This document shows, piece by piece, positions 30,611 to 39,488 of a stretch of 64,000 bases of DNA. The translations under genes were made by a program, and so were the position numbers. The notes beneath the pieces are model-generated. The model worked only from the letters and a program-made list of their open reading frames with translations, had not been told where the DNA came from and ran no database searches. Every line of letters begins with the position of its first letter. Within the stretch, counting starts at the first letter, position 1. The DNA is from Pleionea sp. CnH1-48 (lineage in GTDB: Bacteria; Pseudomonadota; Gammaproteobacteria; Enterobacterales; Kangiellaceae): contig NZ_JAMXSB010000003.1 of NCBI RefSeq assembly GCF_024124665.1, positions 372,001-436,000 of the forward strand, given 5' to 3'.

Positions 30611-31054
30611 TTACTTCACTATTTTAAGATGACTTTTTGATTTAGCTTTTGCAGGTTGCTCAGAAGGAGCCGAAGCAGAATTCTGCTCAGGCTCTTTTTC
30701 TTCTTCAATATACTCTTCAGATATCTCTTCAGGAGCATTTTCGGCAGGAAATGGCATTCCTAATCCATTCTCTCTAGCCCATATAGCAGTGACTGCATAT
30801 ATAGGCACATGAATAGAACGAGCAACACCAGAGAATCGAGCGTTAAAAGTAACGTAGTCGTTTTCCATCAGTAGTCCTTGAACAGCCGATGGAGCAATGT
30901 TTAATACAATTTCGCCATTGTTAACATGCTCGTTAGGCACCTGAACACCAGGCATCTCTGCATTAACCATCAAGTGGGGCGTACCGCCATTATCAACAAT
31001 CCACTCATACAGAGCACGGATCAAATAAGGCTTATTGCTCGAAAACTCTTTCAT
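30611..31054 (-). CDS. sspB: ClpXP protease specificity-enhancing factor SspB
   Basis: A dimeric adaptor that delivers ssrA-tagged proteins to ClpXP. The 147-residue protein has the SspB core (KPYLIRALYEWIVDNGGTPHLMVNAEMPGVQVP, IVLNIAPSAVQGL, FNARFSGVARSIHVPIYAVTAIWARENGLGM). An acidic flexible linker (EEISEEYIEEEKEPEQ) and a short basic tail KSHLKIVK form the ClpX-binding XB motif. It follows sspA by 5 bases, the standard sspAB operon. Confidence 0.96.
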   Translation of the reverse strand: MKEFSSNKPYLIRALYEWIVDNGGTPHLMVNAEMPGVQVPNEHVNNGEIVLNIAPSAVQGLLMENDYVTFNARFSGVARSIHVPIYAVTAIWARENGLGMPFPAENAPEEISEEYIEEEKEPEQNSASAPSEQPAKAKSKSHLKIVK

Positions 31055-31059
31055 AATGC

Positions 31060-31686
31060 TTAACTATTTAATTCCCGCTCGGTAGCCGTCAAACTCACCT
31101 GGAAGGAATCTCTTTCGAACAGACGCTCCATATAACCTTCAACTTCTTTAGCACCACGACCCGTTAACTCAATACCCATCGCGTTCAAGCGCCACAATAA
31201 AGGAGCAAGGCAGCAGTCAACTAATGAGAACTCTTCGCTCAAGAAGAAAGGTGTTTCAGAAAATACCGGAGCCAAGGTAATCAAGCTTTCTTTAAGCTCT
31301 TTGCGAGCTCGCTCAGCTTCTTTATCTTTACTGCGGTTGATAGTAGTAACCAGACTGTACCAATCTTTCTCAACACGATGCATCATGAGTCGCGAACGAG
31401 CTCGAGCAACCGGATAAACAGGCATAAGCGGAGGATGCGGAAAACGCTCATCCAAATATTCCATAATAATACGGGCTTCGAACAAAATAAGTTCGCGATC
31501 AACTAAAGTAGGAACCGTATTGTAAGGATTCAGATCCATCAGATCTTCCGGCTTATACTCATCTGTTACTTCGATAGTTTCGAAGTTAACACCTTTTTCT
31601 GCCAGTACAATACGTACCTGATGGCTGTATAAATCATCAGCACCAGAATAAAGCGTCATCAGAGAACGTTTGGCTACAACTGCCAT
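31060..31686 (-). CDS. sspA: Stringent starvation protein A (SspA)
   Basis: A glutathione-S-transferase-fold RNA-polymerase-associated regulator active in starvation and acid tolerance. The 208-residue protein shows the GST N-domain (LYSGADDLYSHQVRIVLAEKGVNFETIEV, NPYNTVPTLVDRELILFEARIIMEYLDERFPHPPLMP). The PHPP(L)MPVYPVARARSR stretch is typical of SspA rather than catalytic GSTs. It lies between petC and sspB. Confidence 0.96.
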   Translation of the reverse strand: MAVVAKRSLMTLYSGADDLYSHQVRIVLAEKGVNFETIEVTDEYKPEDLMDLNPYNTVPTLVDRELILFEARIIMEYLDERFPHPPLMPVYPVARARSRLMMHRVEKDWYSLVTTINRSKDKEAERARKELKESLITLAPVFSETPFFLSEEFSLVDCCLAPLLWRLNAMGIELTGRGAKEVEGYMERLFERDSFQVSLTATERELNS

Positions 31687-31754
31687 AAAAAATATCTCCG
31701 CGTGTAAATCAAAAAGTTAATAGAGTAGCGGCCACAATGACCGCTACCGAAAGA

Positions 31755-32459
31755 CTAGTGAATATCTTTCCAATATTCTTTCTTCAGGAAGTAAGCAAAA
31801 ATGAAGAAAATCAAGATGAAGATAAGGACTTTAACCCCAATCTGCTGGCGTTCCAATTTGATAGGCTCACCCACATAATCAAGGAAGTTCACTAAGTCAC
31901 GAACCGCAAGATCATACTCTTGTGGTGTCATGGACCCTTCTTCAATGATCTTTAAATCGCCTTCTTCAGTTTTTACTTGAAGTCCCTGTAATGGCTGCAA
32001 TACATGAGGCATACCAACGTCTTTAAAGACGCTGTTATTGACACCATAAGGGCGGGTTTCGTCTTTATAGAAACCTCTCATGTAGTTGTACAACCAGTCA
32101 GCACCGCGTGAACGGGCAATCAAGGATAAATCAGGAGGCGCAGCACCAAACCAGTTCGCAGCATAGCTTTCTGGCATAGCAATCTTAATATGCTCACCTT
32201 TTTTCGAACCATCAAAGATGAAGTTTTCTTTCAAGATATCCACAGAGATACCTAAATCTTCACCGGTTCGCTGGTAACGTTGGAAGCCCAAAGAGTGACA
32301 GCCCAAGCAATAGTTAAAGTACAGCTGAGCACCACGTTGCAATGAAACTTTATTACCGTAAGGCAAGTTTGCTGGATCATTAGGCTTATAGTCACCGCCA
32401 CCAGCAGCCAGAGCGCTTAATGAAAAGACGCTCAATGCAATCGCAATTATCTTTTTCAT
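31755..32459 (-). CDS. petC: Cytochrome bc1 complex, cytochrome c1 subunit
   Basis: The haem-c subunit of respiratory complex III. The signal peptide MKKIIAIALSVFSLSALAAGG leads into the haem-binding motif CLGCH (CxxCH, about residues 51-55). The axial-ligand region (IAMPESYAANWFGAAPPDLSLIARSRGADWLYNYMRGFY) is present, as is the C-terminal membrane anchor VKVLIFILIFFIFAYFLKKEYW. The 234-residue length is typical of gammaproteobacteria. The start overlaps the petB stop by one base. Confidence 0.96.
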   Translation of the reverse strand: MKKIIAIALSVFSLSALAAGGGDYKPNDPANLPYGNKVSLQRGAQLYFNYCLGCHSLGFQRYQRTGEDLGISVDILKENFIFDGSKKGEHIKIAMPESYAANWFGAAPPDLSLIARSRGADWLYNYMRGFYKDETRPYGVNNSVFKDVGMPHVLQPLQGLQVKTEEGDLKIIEEGSMTPQEYDLAVRDLVNFLDYVGEPIKLERQQIGVKVLIFILIFFIFAYFLKKEYWKDIH

Positions 32460-33682
32460 TAGTCTGTCACCCTCTCTGGAACTGGTTTCGTTTTGTCGAA
32501 CTTGTGATAGAACGGCAAAAACGGGAAGAAGAAGAAGAAATAATAAGCCGTTGTTATTTGAGCCATCACTGTACGACCAGGAGTCGGCGCTTTCATTCCT
32601 AGATAACCCAAGATGAAGAAAGAAATAACAAACAAAGCTAATGCCAGTTTAAAGATAGGTCCTTTGTAACGAATCGACTTAACAGGACTGCGGTCCAGCC
32701 AAGGCAAGAAGAACAAGATAACCAACGACAAGCCCATCGCAACAACCCCAAGATCTTTATCTGGAACCGCACGTAATACTGAGTAGAACGGAGTAAAGTA
32801 CCAAACAGGAGCAATGTGCTCAGGAGTCTTCAAATTGTTTGCAGGTGTAAAGTTTGGTGGCTCAAGGAAGAATCCGCCGCCATCTGGGAAGAAGAAAATA
32901 ATCATGCAGAAGAAGAACAAGAAACCAGCCACACCCACAATGTCTTTTACTGTGTAGTAAGGGTGGAATGGGATTCCATCAAGAGGAATACCTTTATCAT
33001 CTTTAAGCTTTTTGATTTCAACACCATCTGGGTTGTTAGAACCCACGGCGTGAAGCGCCACAATGTGCAAGAACACCATCAACAACAAAGCGATAGGTAA
33101 TGCCACAACGTGCAACGCAAAGAATCGATTCAAAGTAGCGCCAGAGATTAGGAAGTCACCACGAATCCAGGTTACTAACTCATCGCCGTAAACAGGTACC
33201 GCACTAAAGAGGTTGATAATTACCTGTGCACCCCAGTATGACATGTTACCCCATGGCAATAAGTATCCCATGAAAGCTTCAGCCATCAACAATACAAAAA
33301 TCACCATACCAAACAGCCACACAAGCTCTCTAGGCTTTCTGTAAGAGCCATAAATCATGCCGCGGAACATGTGGAGGTATACAACGATAAAGAAGGCAGA
33401 AGCGCCCGTAGAGTGCATATAACGCAATAACCAGCCATAAGGTACATCACGCATGATGTATTCTACTGACTCATAAGCGCCTTCGGCAGACGGGTTATAG
33501 TGCATTGTTAACCAGATACCAGTTAATAACTGATTAACTAAAACTAATAGAGCCAAAGAACCAAAGAAATACCAGAAATTAAAGTTCTTTGGTGCGTAGT
33601 ATTCGGCCAGATGCTCATTCCAGACCTTTGTCAGGGGGAAACGATCATCAATCCAGCCGATCAATTGCTGTGTTCTGGTCAT
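32459..33682 (-). CDS. petB: Cytochrome bc1 complex, cytochrome b subunit
   Basis: The membrane core of complex III with two b haems and the quinol sites. The 407-residue protein has about eight membrane helices. Haem-ligand histidine pairs are visible in helix B (GWLLRYMHSTGASAFFIVVYLHM) and helix D (RFFALHVVALPIALLLMVFLHIVALHAVG). The Qo-site motif is at APVWYFTPFYSVLRAVPDKDLGV (a P-x-W-Y/F variant of PEW). One-base overlaps with petA and petC indicate coupled translation. Confidence 0.97.
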   Translation of the reverse strand: MTRTQQLIGWIDDRFPLTKVWNEHLAEYYAPKNFNFWYFFGSLALLVLVNQLLTGIWLTMHYNPSAEGAYESVEYIMRDVPYGWLLRYMHSTGASAFFIVVYLHMFRGMIYGSYRKPRELVWLFGMVIFVLLMAEAFMGYLLPWGNMSYWGAQVIINLFSAVPVYGDELVTWIRGDFLISGATLNRFFALHVVALPIALLLMVFLHIVALHAVGSNNPDGVEIKKLKDDKGIPLDGIPFHPYYTVKDIVGVAGFLFFFCMIIFFFPDGGGFFLEPPNFTPANNLKTPEHIAPVWYFTPFYSVLRAVPDKDLGVVAMGLSLVILFFLPWLDRSPVKSIRYKGPIFKLALALFVISFFILGYLGMKAPTPGRTVMAQITTAYYFFFFFPFLPFYHKFDKTKPVPERVTD

Positions 33683-34263
33683 TATGCAGCTCCCTTGTCA
33701 ACGCCAATCAAAATGACACTATCACTTAGATACGTATATGGAGGTACTTCCAGATTATCAGAAGCGGGGACACCGGCGAGTACTCGACCAGCTAAATCGA
33801 ACTTAGAACCGTGGCATGGGCAGAAAAAACCACCGCCGATAGCAGGCTCAACCTGTTCTTTTTGCTGAGGTACACAACCAAGATGGGTACAGATACCAAC
33901 AACAACCATAACGTCGTCTTTGATCGAACGCTTAACCTTATCAACATAGGTTGGTTGCTGGGCAGGATTACTGGACTCAGGATCTTTTAACAGACTACCA
34001 ATTTTTTCCAAATTGCTAACATCTGCAGCAGAACGACGAATGACAAAAATAGGCTTACCGCGCCATTCTGTTTTAATCGCCTGACCAGGCTTTAATTTAC
34101 TTACATCAACTTCAACTGGTGCACCAGCGGCTTGTGCTCTTGCGCTGGGACTCCAGGATTTCACGAATGGCACTGCAATCCCTACGGCACCCACTGCTCC
34201 GACAGCAGAGGTTGACCAAAGAAGAAAGCGCCGGCGGCCGTTATCGACACCGTCATTGCTCAT
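33682..34263 (-). CDS. petA: Cytochrome bc1 complex, Rieske iron-sulfur subunit
   Basis: The 2Fe-2S subunit of complex III. The 193-residue protein has a twin-arginine-type anchor (GRRRFLLWSTSAVGAVGAVGIAVPFV). The two cluster boxes are CTHLGC and CPCHGSKFDLAGRV, giving the two Cys and two His ligands. First gene of petABC; the upstream 250 bases contain only the rplM-rpsI terminator and presumably the pet promoter. Confidence 0.97.
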   Translation of the reverse strand: MSNDGVDNGRRRFLLWSTSAVGAVGAVGIAVPFVKSWSPSARAQAAGAPVEVDVSKLKPGQAIKTEWRGKPIFVIRRSAADVSNLEKIGSLLKDPESSNPAQQPTYVDKVKRSIKDDVMVVVGICTHLGCVPQQKEQVEPAIGGGFFCPCHGSKFDLAGRVLAGVPASDNLEVPPYTYLSDSVILIGVDKGAA

Positions 34264-34452
34264 ACAGAATGTCTCCCCATTGGACTAAGATGAATCTTCT
34301 GTTCACTCTTTATTTTATCTGAAAGCTTCAGCAGTAGGGTTCTCCCCCACAGTCCTCATCTGAACTTTCAAATCGCGCAATAATATAGAAATAGCCTTGA
34401 TTTTACAAGAAAAAACCTGCGATACGACTCTAAACGCCTGTTTATTATAGAC

Positions 34453-34484
34453 AAAAAAAACGCCCGATAAAATCGAGCGTTTTT
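34453..34484 (-). terminator. Terminator of the rplM-rpsI operon
   Basis: On the minus strand a stem of ACGCTCGA / TCGGGCGT (one G-T pair) with loop TTTTA and a following run of eight T. It lies 33 bases after the rpsI stop. Confidence 0.85.
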
Positions 34485-34516
34485 CGCAAAGCCAATTTGG
34501 CGACTGAGCCGCACAA

Positions 34517-34906
34517 TTAACGTTTCGAGAATTGTGGACGCTTACGCGCTTTGTGTAGACCGACTTTCTTACGCTCAACTTCACGAGCGTCACGAGTAAC
34601 GTAGCCAGCTTTACGAAGATCAGGACGTAATCCTTCGTCGTAGTCCATAAGGGCACGAGTGATACCGTGGCGAATTGCACCCGCCTGACCAGTACCGCCG
34701 CCACCAGTTACAGTAACGTATACGTCGAATTTCTCAGTGTTTTCTGTCAACTCTAAAGGTTGACGAACAACCATGCGTGAAGTTTCACGACCAAAGTATT
34801 GATCTAGAGTCTTACCATTGATGGTGATAAGGCCAGAACCCGAACGCAAGAAAACTCGAGCTGTTGAGCTTTTGCGGCGGCCTGTACCGTAATATTGTTC
34901 TGCCAT
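34517..34906 (-). CDS. rpsI: 30S ribosomal protein S9
   Basis: The 129-residue S9, whose C-terminal tail reaches the P-site tRNA. The family signature [33 protein letters not shown] and the terminal [11 protein letters not shown] are all present. It follows rplM by 16 bases in the conserved rplM-rpsI operon. Confidence 0.98.
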   Translation of the reverse strand: MAEQYYGTGRRKSSTARVFLRSGSGLITINGKTLDQYFGRETSRMVVRQPLELTENTEKFDVYVTVTGGGGTGQAGAIRHGITRALMDYDEGLRPDLRKAGYVTRDAREVERKKVGLHKARKRPQFSKR

Positions 34907-34922
34907 GATGACTAATACCTTA

Positions 34923-35351
34923 TTAAATGTTTAGTTCTTTGGGCTGTTGAGCAGCGTGAGTGTGCTCGGTACCCGCAAAAATACGTAACTTACGTAACAT
35001 AGCGCGGCCTAATGGGTTATGAGGCAGCATGCCCTTTACAGCGTTTTCTAAGATACGCTCAGGTGCTTTTTCACGCAGTTTATCTAAGGTGATAGAGCGA
35101 ATACCACCAGGGAAATTGGTGTGGTGGTAATAAGTTTTCGCTTTCTCTTTGTTGCCAGTCACAGCAATTTTCTCTGCGTTGATAACAACGATGTAATCGC
35201 CTGTATCAACGTGAGGAGTGTATTCAGGCTTGTGCTTGCCACGTAAACGGCGTGCGATTTCAGTTGCAAGACGACCTAAGGTCTTGCCATCAGCGTCGAC
35301 AACATACCAGTCGCGCTTCACAGTTTCAGGTTTTGCAGTAAATGTTCTCAT
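34923..35351 (-). CDS. rplM: 50S ribosomal protein L13
   Basis: The 142-residue L13, an early assembly protein of the 50S subunit. It opens [29 protein letters not shown] and contains [18 protein letters not shown] and the signature [20 protein letters not shown]. It matches E. coli L13 in length. A 7-base hairpin lies 17 bases ahead of the start codon (35368-35391), as expected for an operon that is autoregulated in E. coli. Confidence 0.98.
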   Translation of the reverse strand: MRTFTAKPETVKRDWYVVDADGKTLGRLATEIARRLRGKHKPEYTPHVDTGDYIVVINAEKIAVTGNKEKAKTYYHHTNFPGGIRSITLDKLREKAPERILENAVKGMLPHNPLGRAMLRKLRIFAGTEHTHAAQQPKELNI

Positions 35352-35684
35352 TGTCTTTTCTCAGCTCCTAAACGGGCTTTGCTTCGTTTAGAAAAATGAC
35401 CATATAAAAAGGAGCGCGAATTTTACAGAAACGCCTCGACGATTACAAGTCTTTTATATTACGAAAATGCCCAGGCGACGGATCATAGCATCAAACGGGA
35501 TGGGAGCGAAATCCCTATCGTTATTTGTCTTTTCACGCTGATATTTTAACCTAATCTGCGAAAATAACACTTTTTTTTCGTATTACTCTTTATTTATCGG
35601 GAATTTTGGTATAAAAGTGCCCTTTAGAATAGAAACAATGATGTTTCTAGGAGCTTAAAATAAACCAACAAGGGGCTTTAGACC
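35352..35684. other. Divergent promoter region between rplM and the H1/HU-like gene
   Basis: 333 bases without a gene. On the rplM side it has the leader hairpin at 35368-35391. On the other side, TATAAA at 35610-35615 is a likely -10 for the H1/HU-like gene, 70 bases ahead of its start. Both neighbours are highly expressed gene types. Confidence 0.5.
35368..35391 (-). promoter_or_regulatory. Leader hairpin upstream of rplM
   Basis: On the minus strand CTAAACG pairs with CGTTTAG around a 10-base loop, ending 17 bases ahead of the rplM ATG. It is a candidate site for translational autoregulation by L13, by analogy with E. coli. The structure is visible; the function is inferred. Confidence 0.45.
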
Positions 35685-36182
35685 ATGGCTGTCAAAAAGA
35701 AAAAAGCTGCTGCTAAAAAGCCAGCTGCTAAAAAAGCACCAGCAAAGAAAAAAGTTGCTGCGAAGAAAACTGCTGCTAAAAAAGCACCGGCTAAAAAGAA
35801 AGCGGCTGCTAAAAAAGCACCAGCTAAGAAAAAAGCTGCTGCTAAAAAGGCGCCAGCAAAAAAAGCGACAGCAATTTCTGAACGTTATAACAAATCTCAG
35901 ATCCTTAACGAGATTGTTGAGCGCACAGAGTTGTCTCGCAAAGAAGTAACATCAGTACTGGACGAGCTGTCTGTATTGATCGAGCGTCACGTTAAGAAAC
36001 GTGCCTGTGGTGAGTTTGTTATGCCTGGTCTGTTTAAAGTTCAGACTGTTCGCAAACCAGCAACTAAAGCTCGTAAAGGTATCAACCCCTTTACTGGCGA
36101 AGAAACAACGTTCAAAGCAAAACCTGCTCGTACCGTTGTTAAAGTTCGTCCATTGAAGAAGTTGAAAGAGATGGCCGAATAA
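35685..36182 (+). CDS. Nucleoid protein: histone-H1-like Lys/Ala tail fused to an HU-like domain
   Basis: A 165-residue DNA-binding protein. Residues 1-60 are almost wholly Lys, Ala and Pro in repeats of the AAAKKAPAKKK type, like the C-terminal tail of histone H1 and bacterial AlgP/Hc1 proteins. Residues about 64-163 form an HU/IHF-type domain: SERYNKSQILNEIVERTELSRKEVTSVLDEL (helical base), then the DNA-binding arm GLFKVQTVRKPATKARKGINPFTGEETTFKAKPARTVVKVRPLKKLK. It likely binds and compacts DNA in the nucleoid. The repetitive coding sequence (GCTAAAAAG-type units) may be prone to repeat-number change. It stands alone, with its own promoter and terminator, divergent from rplM. Confidence 0.9.
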   Translation: MAVKKKKAAAKKPAAKKAPAKKKVAAKKTAAKKAPAKKKAAAKKAPAKKKAAAKKAPAKKATAISERYNKSQILNEIVERTELSRKEVTSVLDELSVLIERHVKKRACGEFVMPGLFKVQTVRKPATKARKGINPFTGEETTFKAKPARTVVKVRPLKKLKEMAE

Positions 36183-36199
36183 GCTCTGCCCTCTTAGCA

Positions 36200-36228
36200 A
36201 AAAAGGAGACCTAAGGTCTCCTTTTTTC
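36200..36228. terminator. Bidirectional terminator between the H1/HU-like gene and zapE
   Basis: A perfect 13-base stem (AAAAAAGGAGACC / GGTCTCCTTTTTT) with a 2-base loop and T-runs on both strands, between convergent genes. Confidence 0.92.
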
Positions 36229-36251
36229 GTTATACCTCGGCGTTTATGTAC

Positions 36252-37346
36252 CTATGGTAGATGTGCCTGCGCTAAATAATCTTCTGATTGCATTTCTTTA
36301 AGACGGCTTAGTGTACGCTTAAACTCAAACGCTAATCCCGTCCCGATATACAACTCATCCAAAGCGACTTCAGCCGCGATCATCAGCTTTACATTACGCT
36401 CATAAAACTCATCAACCAGGCTGATAAAGCGTCTCATAGCGTCATTATTTTCGTTATTGAGCTGCGGCATTTCGCCCACTAATACAGAATGAAAACAGCG
36501 CGAAATTTCAATGTAATCAGCATGACTTCTTGGTGTGTTGCAGATGGCATCAAAATCAAACCAGACGACACCTTCGGCTAAACGAACCGTGTCAATAAGG
36601 CGACCTTCTACTTCTAGAGGCGTGCCATCAGCTTGTTCTTCAGTCGCTAAATGCTCAAAACTGAAAGTTAAATTTCGGTGCGCAGCAGCATCTAACGGAT
36701 AATGGAAAATTTCGGCCTGTTTTAAGGTTCGTAAACGATAATCGACACCACCATCAACATTCACGACATTCGTATACCGTTGAATCAAGTCAATAGCGGG
36801 TAGAAAGCGATCTCGTTGTAGACCGTTCCAATAGAGTTTTTCTGGTGGAATATTGGAGGTCGCGACTAAAGTGACTCCATGCTTAAAGAGCTCTTTAAAT
36901 AAGCCAGCAAGCAACATAGCATCCGTGATATCACTGACAAAAAATTCGTCAAAGCAGATGACATAAGTGCCTTCGGCCATATCAGCAGCAATCTTGTCTA
37001 AAGGATTTTTTTCGCCTTTACGTTGCTTTAACTGATGGTGCACCTTGTGCATAAAACGGTGAAAGTGCAAGCGCTTTTTTTGTTCAAAAGGCAAGCTGTC
37101 AAAAAAAGTATCCACCAAATAGGTTTTCCCTCTTCCGACACCGCCCCAAAAATATAACCCTTGCTCAGGTTCTTTATTACCAAACCAGCGAGCTAATTTG
37201 GCACTTAATCCAGAACCTTCAGCATAACGTTTTACCAACCTCTCGTATAAATCATCGAGCAACTTTACCGCTTGCTCTTGAGCAGGATCATGCTGAAAAT
37301 CATCACGTAAAAGATCTTGTTTATATTGTTCGACAGGTCTTAACAT
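36252..37346 (-). CDS. zapE: Cell division ATPase ZapE (AFG1 family)
   Basis: An AFG1-like P-loop ATPase that associates with the Z ring late in division. The 364-residue protein has Walker A GGVGRGKTYLVD, Walker B YVICFDEFFVSDITDAM and the conserved ATSNIPPEKLYWNGLQRDRFLPAI segment. At this position (near rplM-rpsI and yhcB) it matches E. coli zapE/yhcM. The start overlaps the stop of the upstream hydrolase gene by 7 bases, indicating a two-gene transcript. Confidence 0.95.
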   Translation of the reverse strand: MLRPVEQYKQDLLRDDFQHDPAQEQAVKLLDDLYERLVKRYAEGSGLSAKLARWFGNKEPEQGLYFWGGVGRGKTYLVDTFFDSLPFEQKKRLHFHRFMHKVHHQLKQRKGEKNPLDKIAADMAEGTYVICFDEFFVSDITDAMLLAGLFKELFKHGVTLVATSNIPPEKLYWNGLQRDRFLPAIDLIQRYTNVVNVDGGVDYRLRTLKQAEIFHYPLDAAAHRNLTFSFEHLATEEQADGTPLEVEGRLIDTVRLAEGVVWFDFDAICNTPRSHADYIEISRCFHSVLVGEMPQLNNENNDAMRRFISLVDEFYERNVKLMIAAEVALDELYIGTGLAFEFKRTLSRLKEMQSEDYLAQAHLP

Positions 37347-38017
37347 AGCTTTTCTAATTGCTCACATTCAAAACTTAAATGGCTTTCTAACTCTGCCTTG
37401 AGGTCGAGCAAACGACCATGAAAAAAGTGCCCTGCAGATTCCATGACTACAAACTCAGGAGCTGGTAAAAGAGAGGTTATCCACTCTTCTACACCATCAA
37501 AATCAACCACTTCGTCAGCATCCCCCATAACCACTAACCAATGACATCCTGGGTGTACAAAATCGCTGAAATCAAATCGATGGACAGGAGGAGCAATACT
37601 AATAAGCTGAGCCAGTTCGTATTCATGTGCAATCATAGCGGCGATATAAGAGCCAAACGAGAAACCACTTAACCACAATGTATAGTCAGGCCATTGAGTT
37701 TGCGCCCAGGCAATAACAGCTCTTAGGTCATCTCTTTCGCCCTGGCCTTCGTCATATTCGCCAGCGCTTTTACCCACTCCACGAAAGTTAAAACGCACAG
37801 CAGCCAATCCCATTTCTGCAATGGTCCGAGCCACGGTATGAATCACCTTATTGGTCATGGCGCCACCATGAACAGGATGTGGATGGCAGCAAATAACCAT
37901 ACCTTTACGTTGTAACTCCGCAGGCGGCAAATCAACAACGACCTCGATTTGCCCAACGGGCCCGTCTATTAAATATTTTTCGCTCGTTAAAGTTGGAGAC
38001 ACTGTCGCTTCTTTCAT
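37340..38017 (-). CDS. Alpha/beta hydrolase (KANL/dienelactone-hydrolase-like)
   Basis: A cytosolic alpha/beta hydrolase of unknown substrate. The catalytic triad is apparent: nucleophile in LSGFSFGSYIAA (G-x-S-x-G), aspartate in VVMGDADEVVDF, histidine in ESAGHFFHGRL. The oxyanion-hole segment is CCHPHPVHGGAMTNKV. I start it at 38017 (MKEATVSPTLTSEKYLIDGPVGQIEVV, 225 residues), since the 27 extra residues from the ATG at 38098 are hydrophobic and unlike the family; neither start has a strong ribosome site. It is co-transcribed with zapE and divergent from a peptide deformylase gene. Confidence 0.82.
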   Translation of the reverse strand: MKEATVSPTLTSEKYLIDGPVGQIEVVVDLPPAELQRKGMVICCHPHPVHGGAMTNKVIHTVARTIAEMGLAAVRFNFRGVGKSAGEYDEGQGERDDLRAVIAWAQTQWPDYTLWLSGFSFGSYIAAMIAHEYELAQLISIAPPVHRFDFSDFVHPGCHWLVVMGDADEVVDFDGVEEWITSLLPAPEFVVMESAGHFFHGRLLDLKAELESHLSFECEQLEKLC

Positions 38018-38136
38018 TTCGTTATCAATTGCAATTGATAATATTTTCTCATGAATACATAGTATGGACAAATATCCAAAAAACGCTGATGCAATCACTC
38101 ACGTGATCTTGTCGTTAAACAAAAGGATGTCAATTC

Positions 38137-38664
38137 ATGGCCGTTCGCCCTATTTTAAAAATGGGAAATCCCTTATTGCTGCAACAAGCCAAGCCTGTTG
38201 ATAACTTTAATAGCCCAGAACTCTCCGAACTGATTGAAGACATGCGAGATACCATGGCCGCTAACAATGGAGCAGGGCTTGCTGCTCCGCAAATTGGTAT
38301 CTCATTGCAAGTCGTTATGTTTGGCATTGACCATAACCCCCGTTACCCAGAAGCAGAGCCAGTTCCCTTTACGATTCTCATTAACCCACAAATAGAGATA
38401 CTGGATAACACTTTAGAGGAAGGTTGGGAGGGATGCCTCTCTATCCCTAAAATGCGAGGTCTCGTTCCACGGGCTCAAAAAATCCGTTACTCTGGTTTTG
38501 ACCATCAGGGACAACCGATTGAACGAATGGCAGAAAATTTTCATGCACGTGTAGTGCAACATGAAGTGGATCATCTTTGGGGGCTCCTCTATCCCTCCCG
38601 TATGACCGATATCCGCCTATTTGGATTTGAAGACGAGTTGTTTCCAGATACAAAAACTGATTAA
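38137..38664 (+). CDS. def: Peptide deformylase
   Basis: Removes the formyl group from nascent N-termini, using a metal ion. The three PDF motifs are present: GAGLAAPQIG, EGWEGCLSIP and QHEVDHLWG (metal ligands Cys and two His). At 175 residues it is similar to E. coli Def. The gene is not next to fmt, and motif 3 is followed by LLYPSRMTD, a form common in second-copy deformylases, so the organism may carry another copy. It is divergent from the hydrolase-zapE pair. Confidence 0.94.
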   Translation: MAVRPILKMGNPLLLQQAKPVDNFNSPELSELIEDMRDTMAANNGAGLAAPQIGISLQVVMFGIDHNPRYPEAEPVPFTILINPQIEILDNTLEEGWEGCLSIPKMRGLVPRAQKIRYSGFDHQGQPIERMAENFHARVVQHEVDHLWGLLYPSRMTDIRLFGFEDELFPDTKTD

Positions 38665-38814
38665 AATAGCTTCAAAAGAGCCTTTGCAGCCCCCATCTCG
38701 GCAAGCAGTGAGCCTAAAATTTAGCTTTATCCATAAATACCTAAGATAAGACTTAATTTATCGCTAGCAGGGTTCTATAATTTGATAAGGCACATAGATT
38801 AACGGAGCGTGAGT

Positions 38815-39369
38815 ATGGAGTGGTTAGTAACTTTGGTTTTAGTCGCATTAGCAGCAACCATAGGATATCTGGTAGGCCAAAGGCGCTCTCCTGATCAAGA
38901 AAAATTTAAGCAGCTCGAAAATCTGGTTTTAGAGAAAGAAGCTGAATCCGAAGAATATAAAGAAAAAGTCGCTGCTCACTTCGAAAAATCTTCTGAGCTC
39001 TTCTCAAAAGTGACCAACGATTATCAGGCTCTGTACGAGCACATGGCTAAAACATCTCAGCAGTTAAGCAAGCAAAAAACCTTCAAACCGGCTCTCGAAG
39101 CCAATACTGCGGATACTGGCTTAACTCATGAATCTCACAAAGAAGATACTTCATCGGCAGCCTTTAACACCGATACTTTCTATAATGCTCATGAATATCG
39201 AAATCAAGATGAGCAAGAACCAGAAGAAACACCCAATCAGGCATCCGCTGATATCATTCAACTAGACGCAGCACGAGAAGACTCAGAACAACCACTGGAT
39301 TATGCAATCAAAGCGAAAGGTGTTATTAACCATAACAGCCTGGAGCAAGAAGATGTGCAAAAGAGCTAG
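38815..39369 (+). CDS. yhcB: YhcB/ZapG family (DUF1043) membrane-anchored coiled-coil protein
   Basis: An inner-membrane protein implicated in envelope biogenesis and division. Start at ATG 38815 (MEWLVTLVLVALAATIGYLVGQR), preceded by CGGAG at a good distance; a GTG six bases earlier has no room for a ribosome site. One N-terminal membrane helix is followed by a coiled coil (QLENLVLEKEAESEEYKEKVAAHFEKSSELFSKVTNDYQALYEHMA), the DUF1043 core. An acidic Gln/Glu-rich disordered tail of about 85 residues is longer than in E. coli. It lies ahead of degQ-degS as in E. coli. Confidence 0.9.
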   Translation: MEWLVTLVLVALAATIGYLVGQRRSPDQEKFKQLENLVLEKEAESEEYKEKVAAHFEKSSELFSKVTNDYQALYEHMAKTSQQLSKQKTFKPALEANTADTGLTHESHKEDTSSAAFNTDTFYNAHEYRNQDEQEPEETPNQASADIIQLDAAREDSEQPLDYAIKAKGVINHNSLEQEDVQKS

Positions 39370-39386
39370 GCAGATATAGCCAAAGC

Positions 39387-39415
39387 AAAAAAGGGTCTTG
39401 TTGACCCTTTTTTTA
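39387..39415 (+). terminator. Rho-independent terminator after yhcB
   Basis: An 11-base stem AAAAAAGGGTC / GACCCTTTTTT with loop TTGTT and continuing T-run, 17 bases beyond the yhcB stop. Confidence 0.9.
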
Positions 39416-39488
39416 TTTTACGAACCAAATCAGGTTTATTAGTGTCTTATATTTCAACGAAGCGAAAAAGTAAAAAGGTTACTCAAGC

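Noticed and set aside
34315-34704. Reverse-strand ORF of 129 residues overlapping rpsI
   Set aside because: It is a shadow of rpsI in another frame and reads through the operon terminator.
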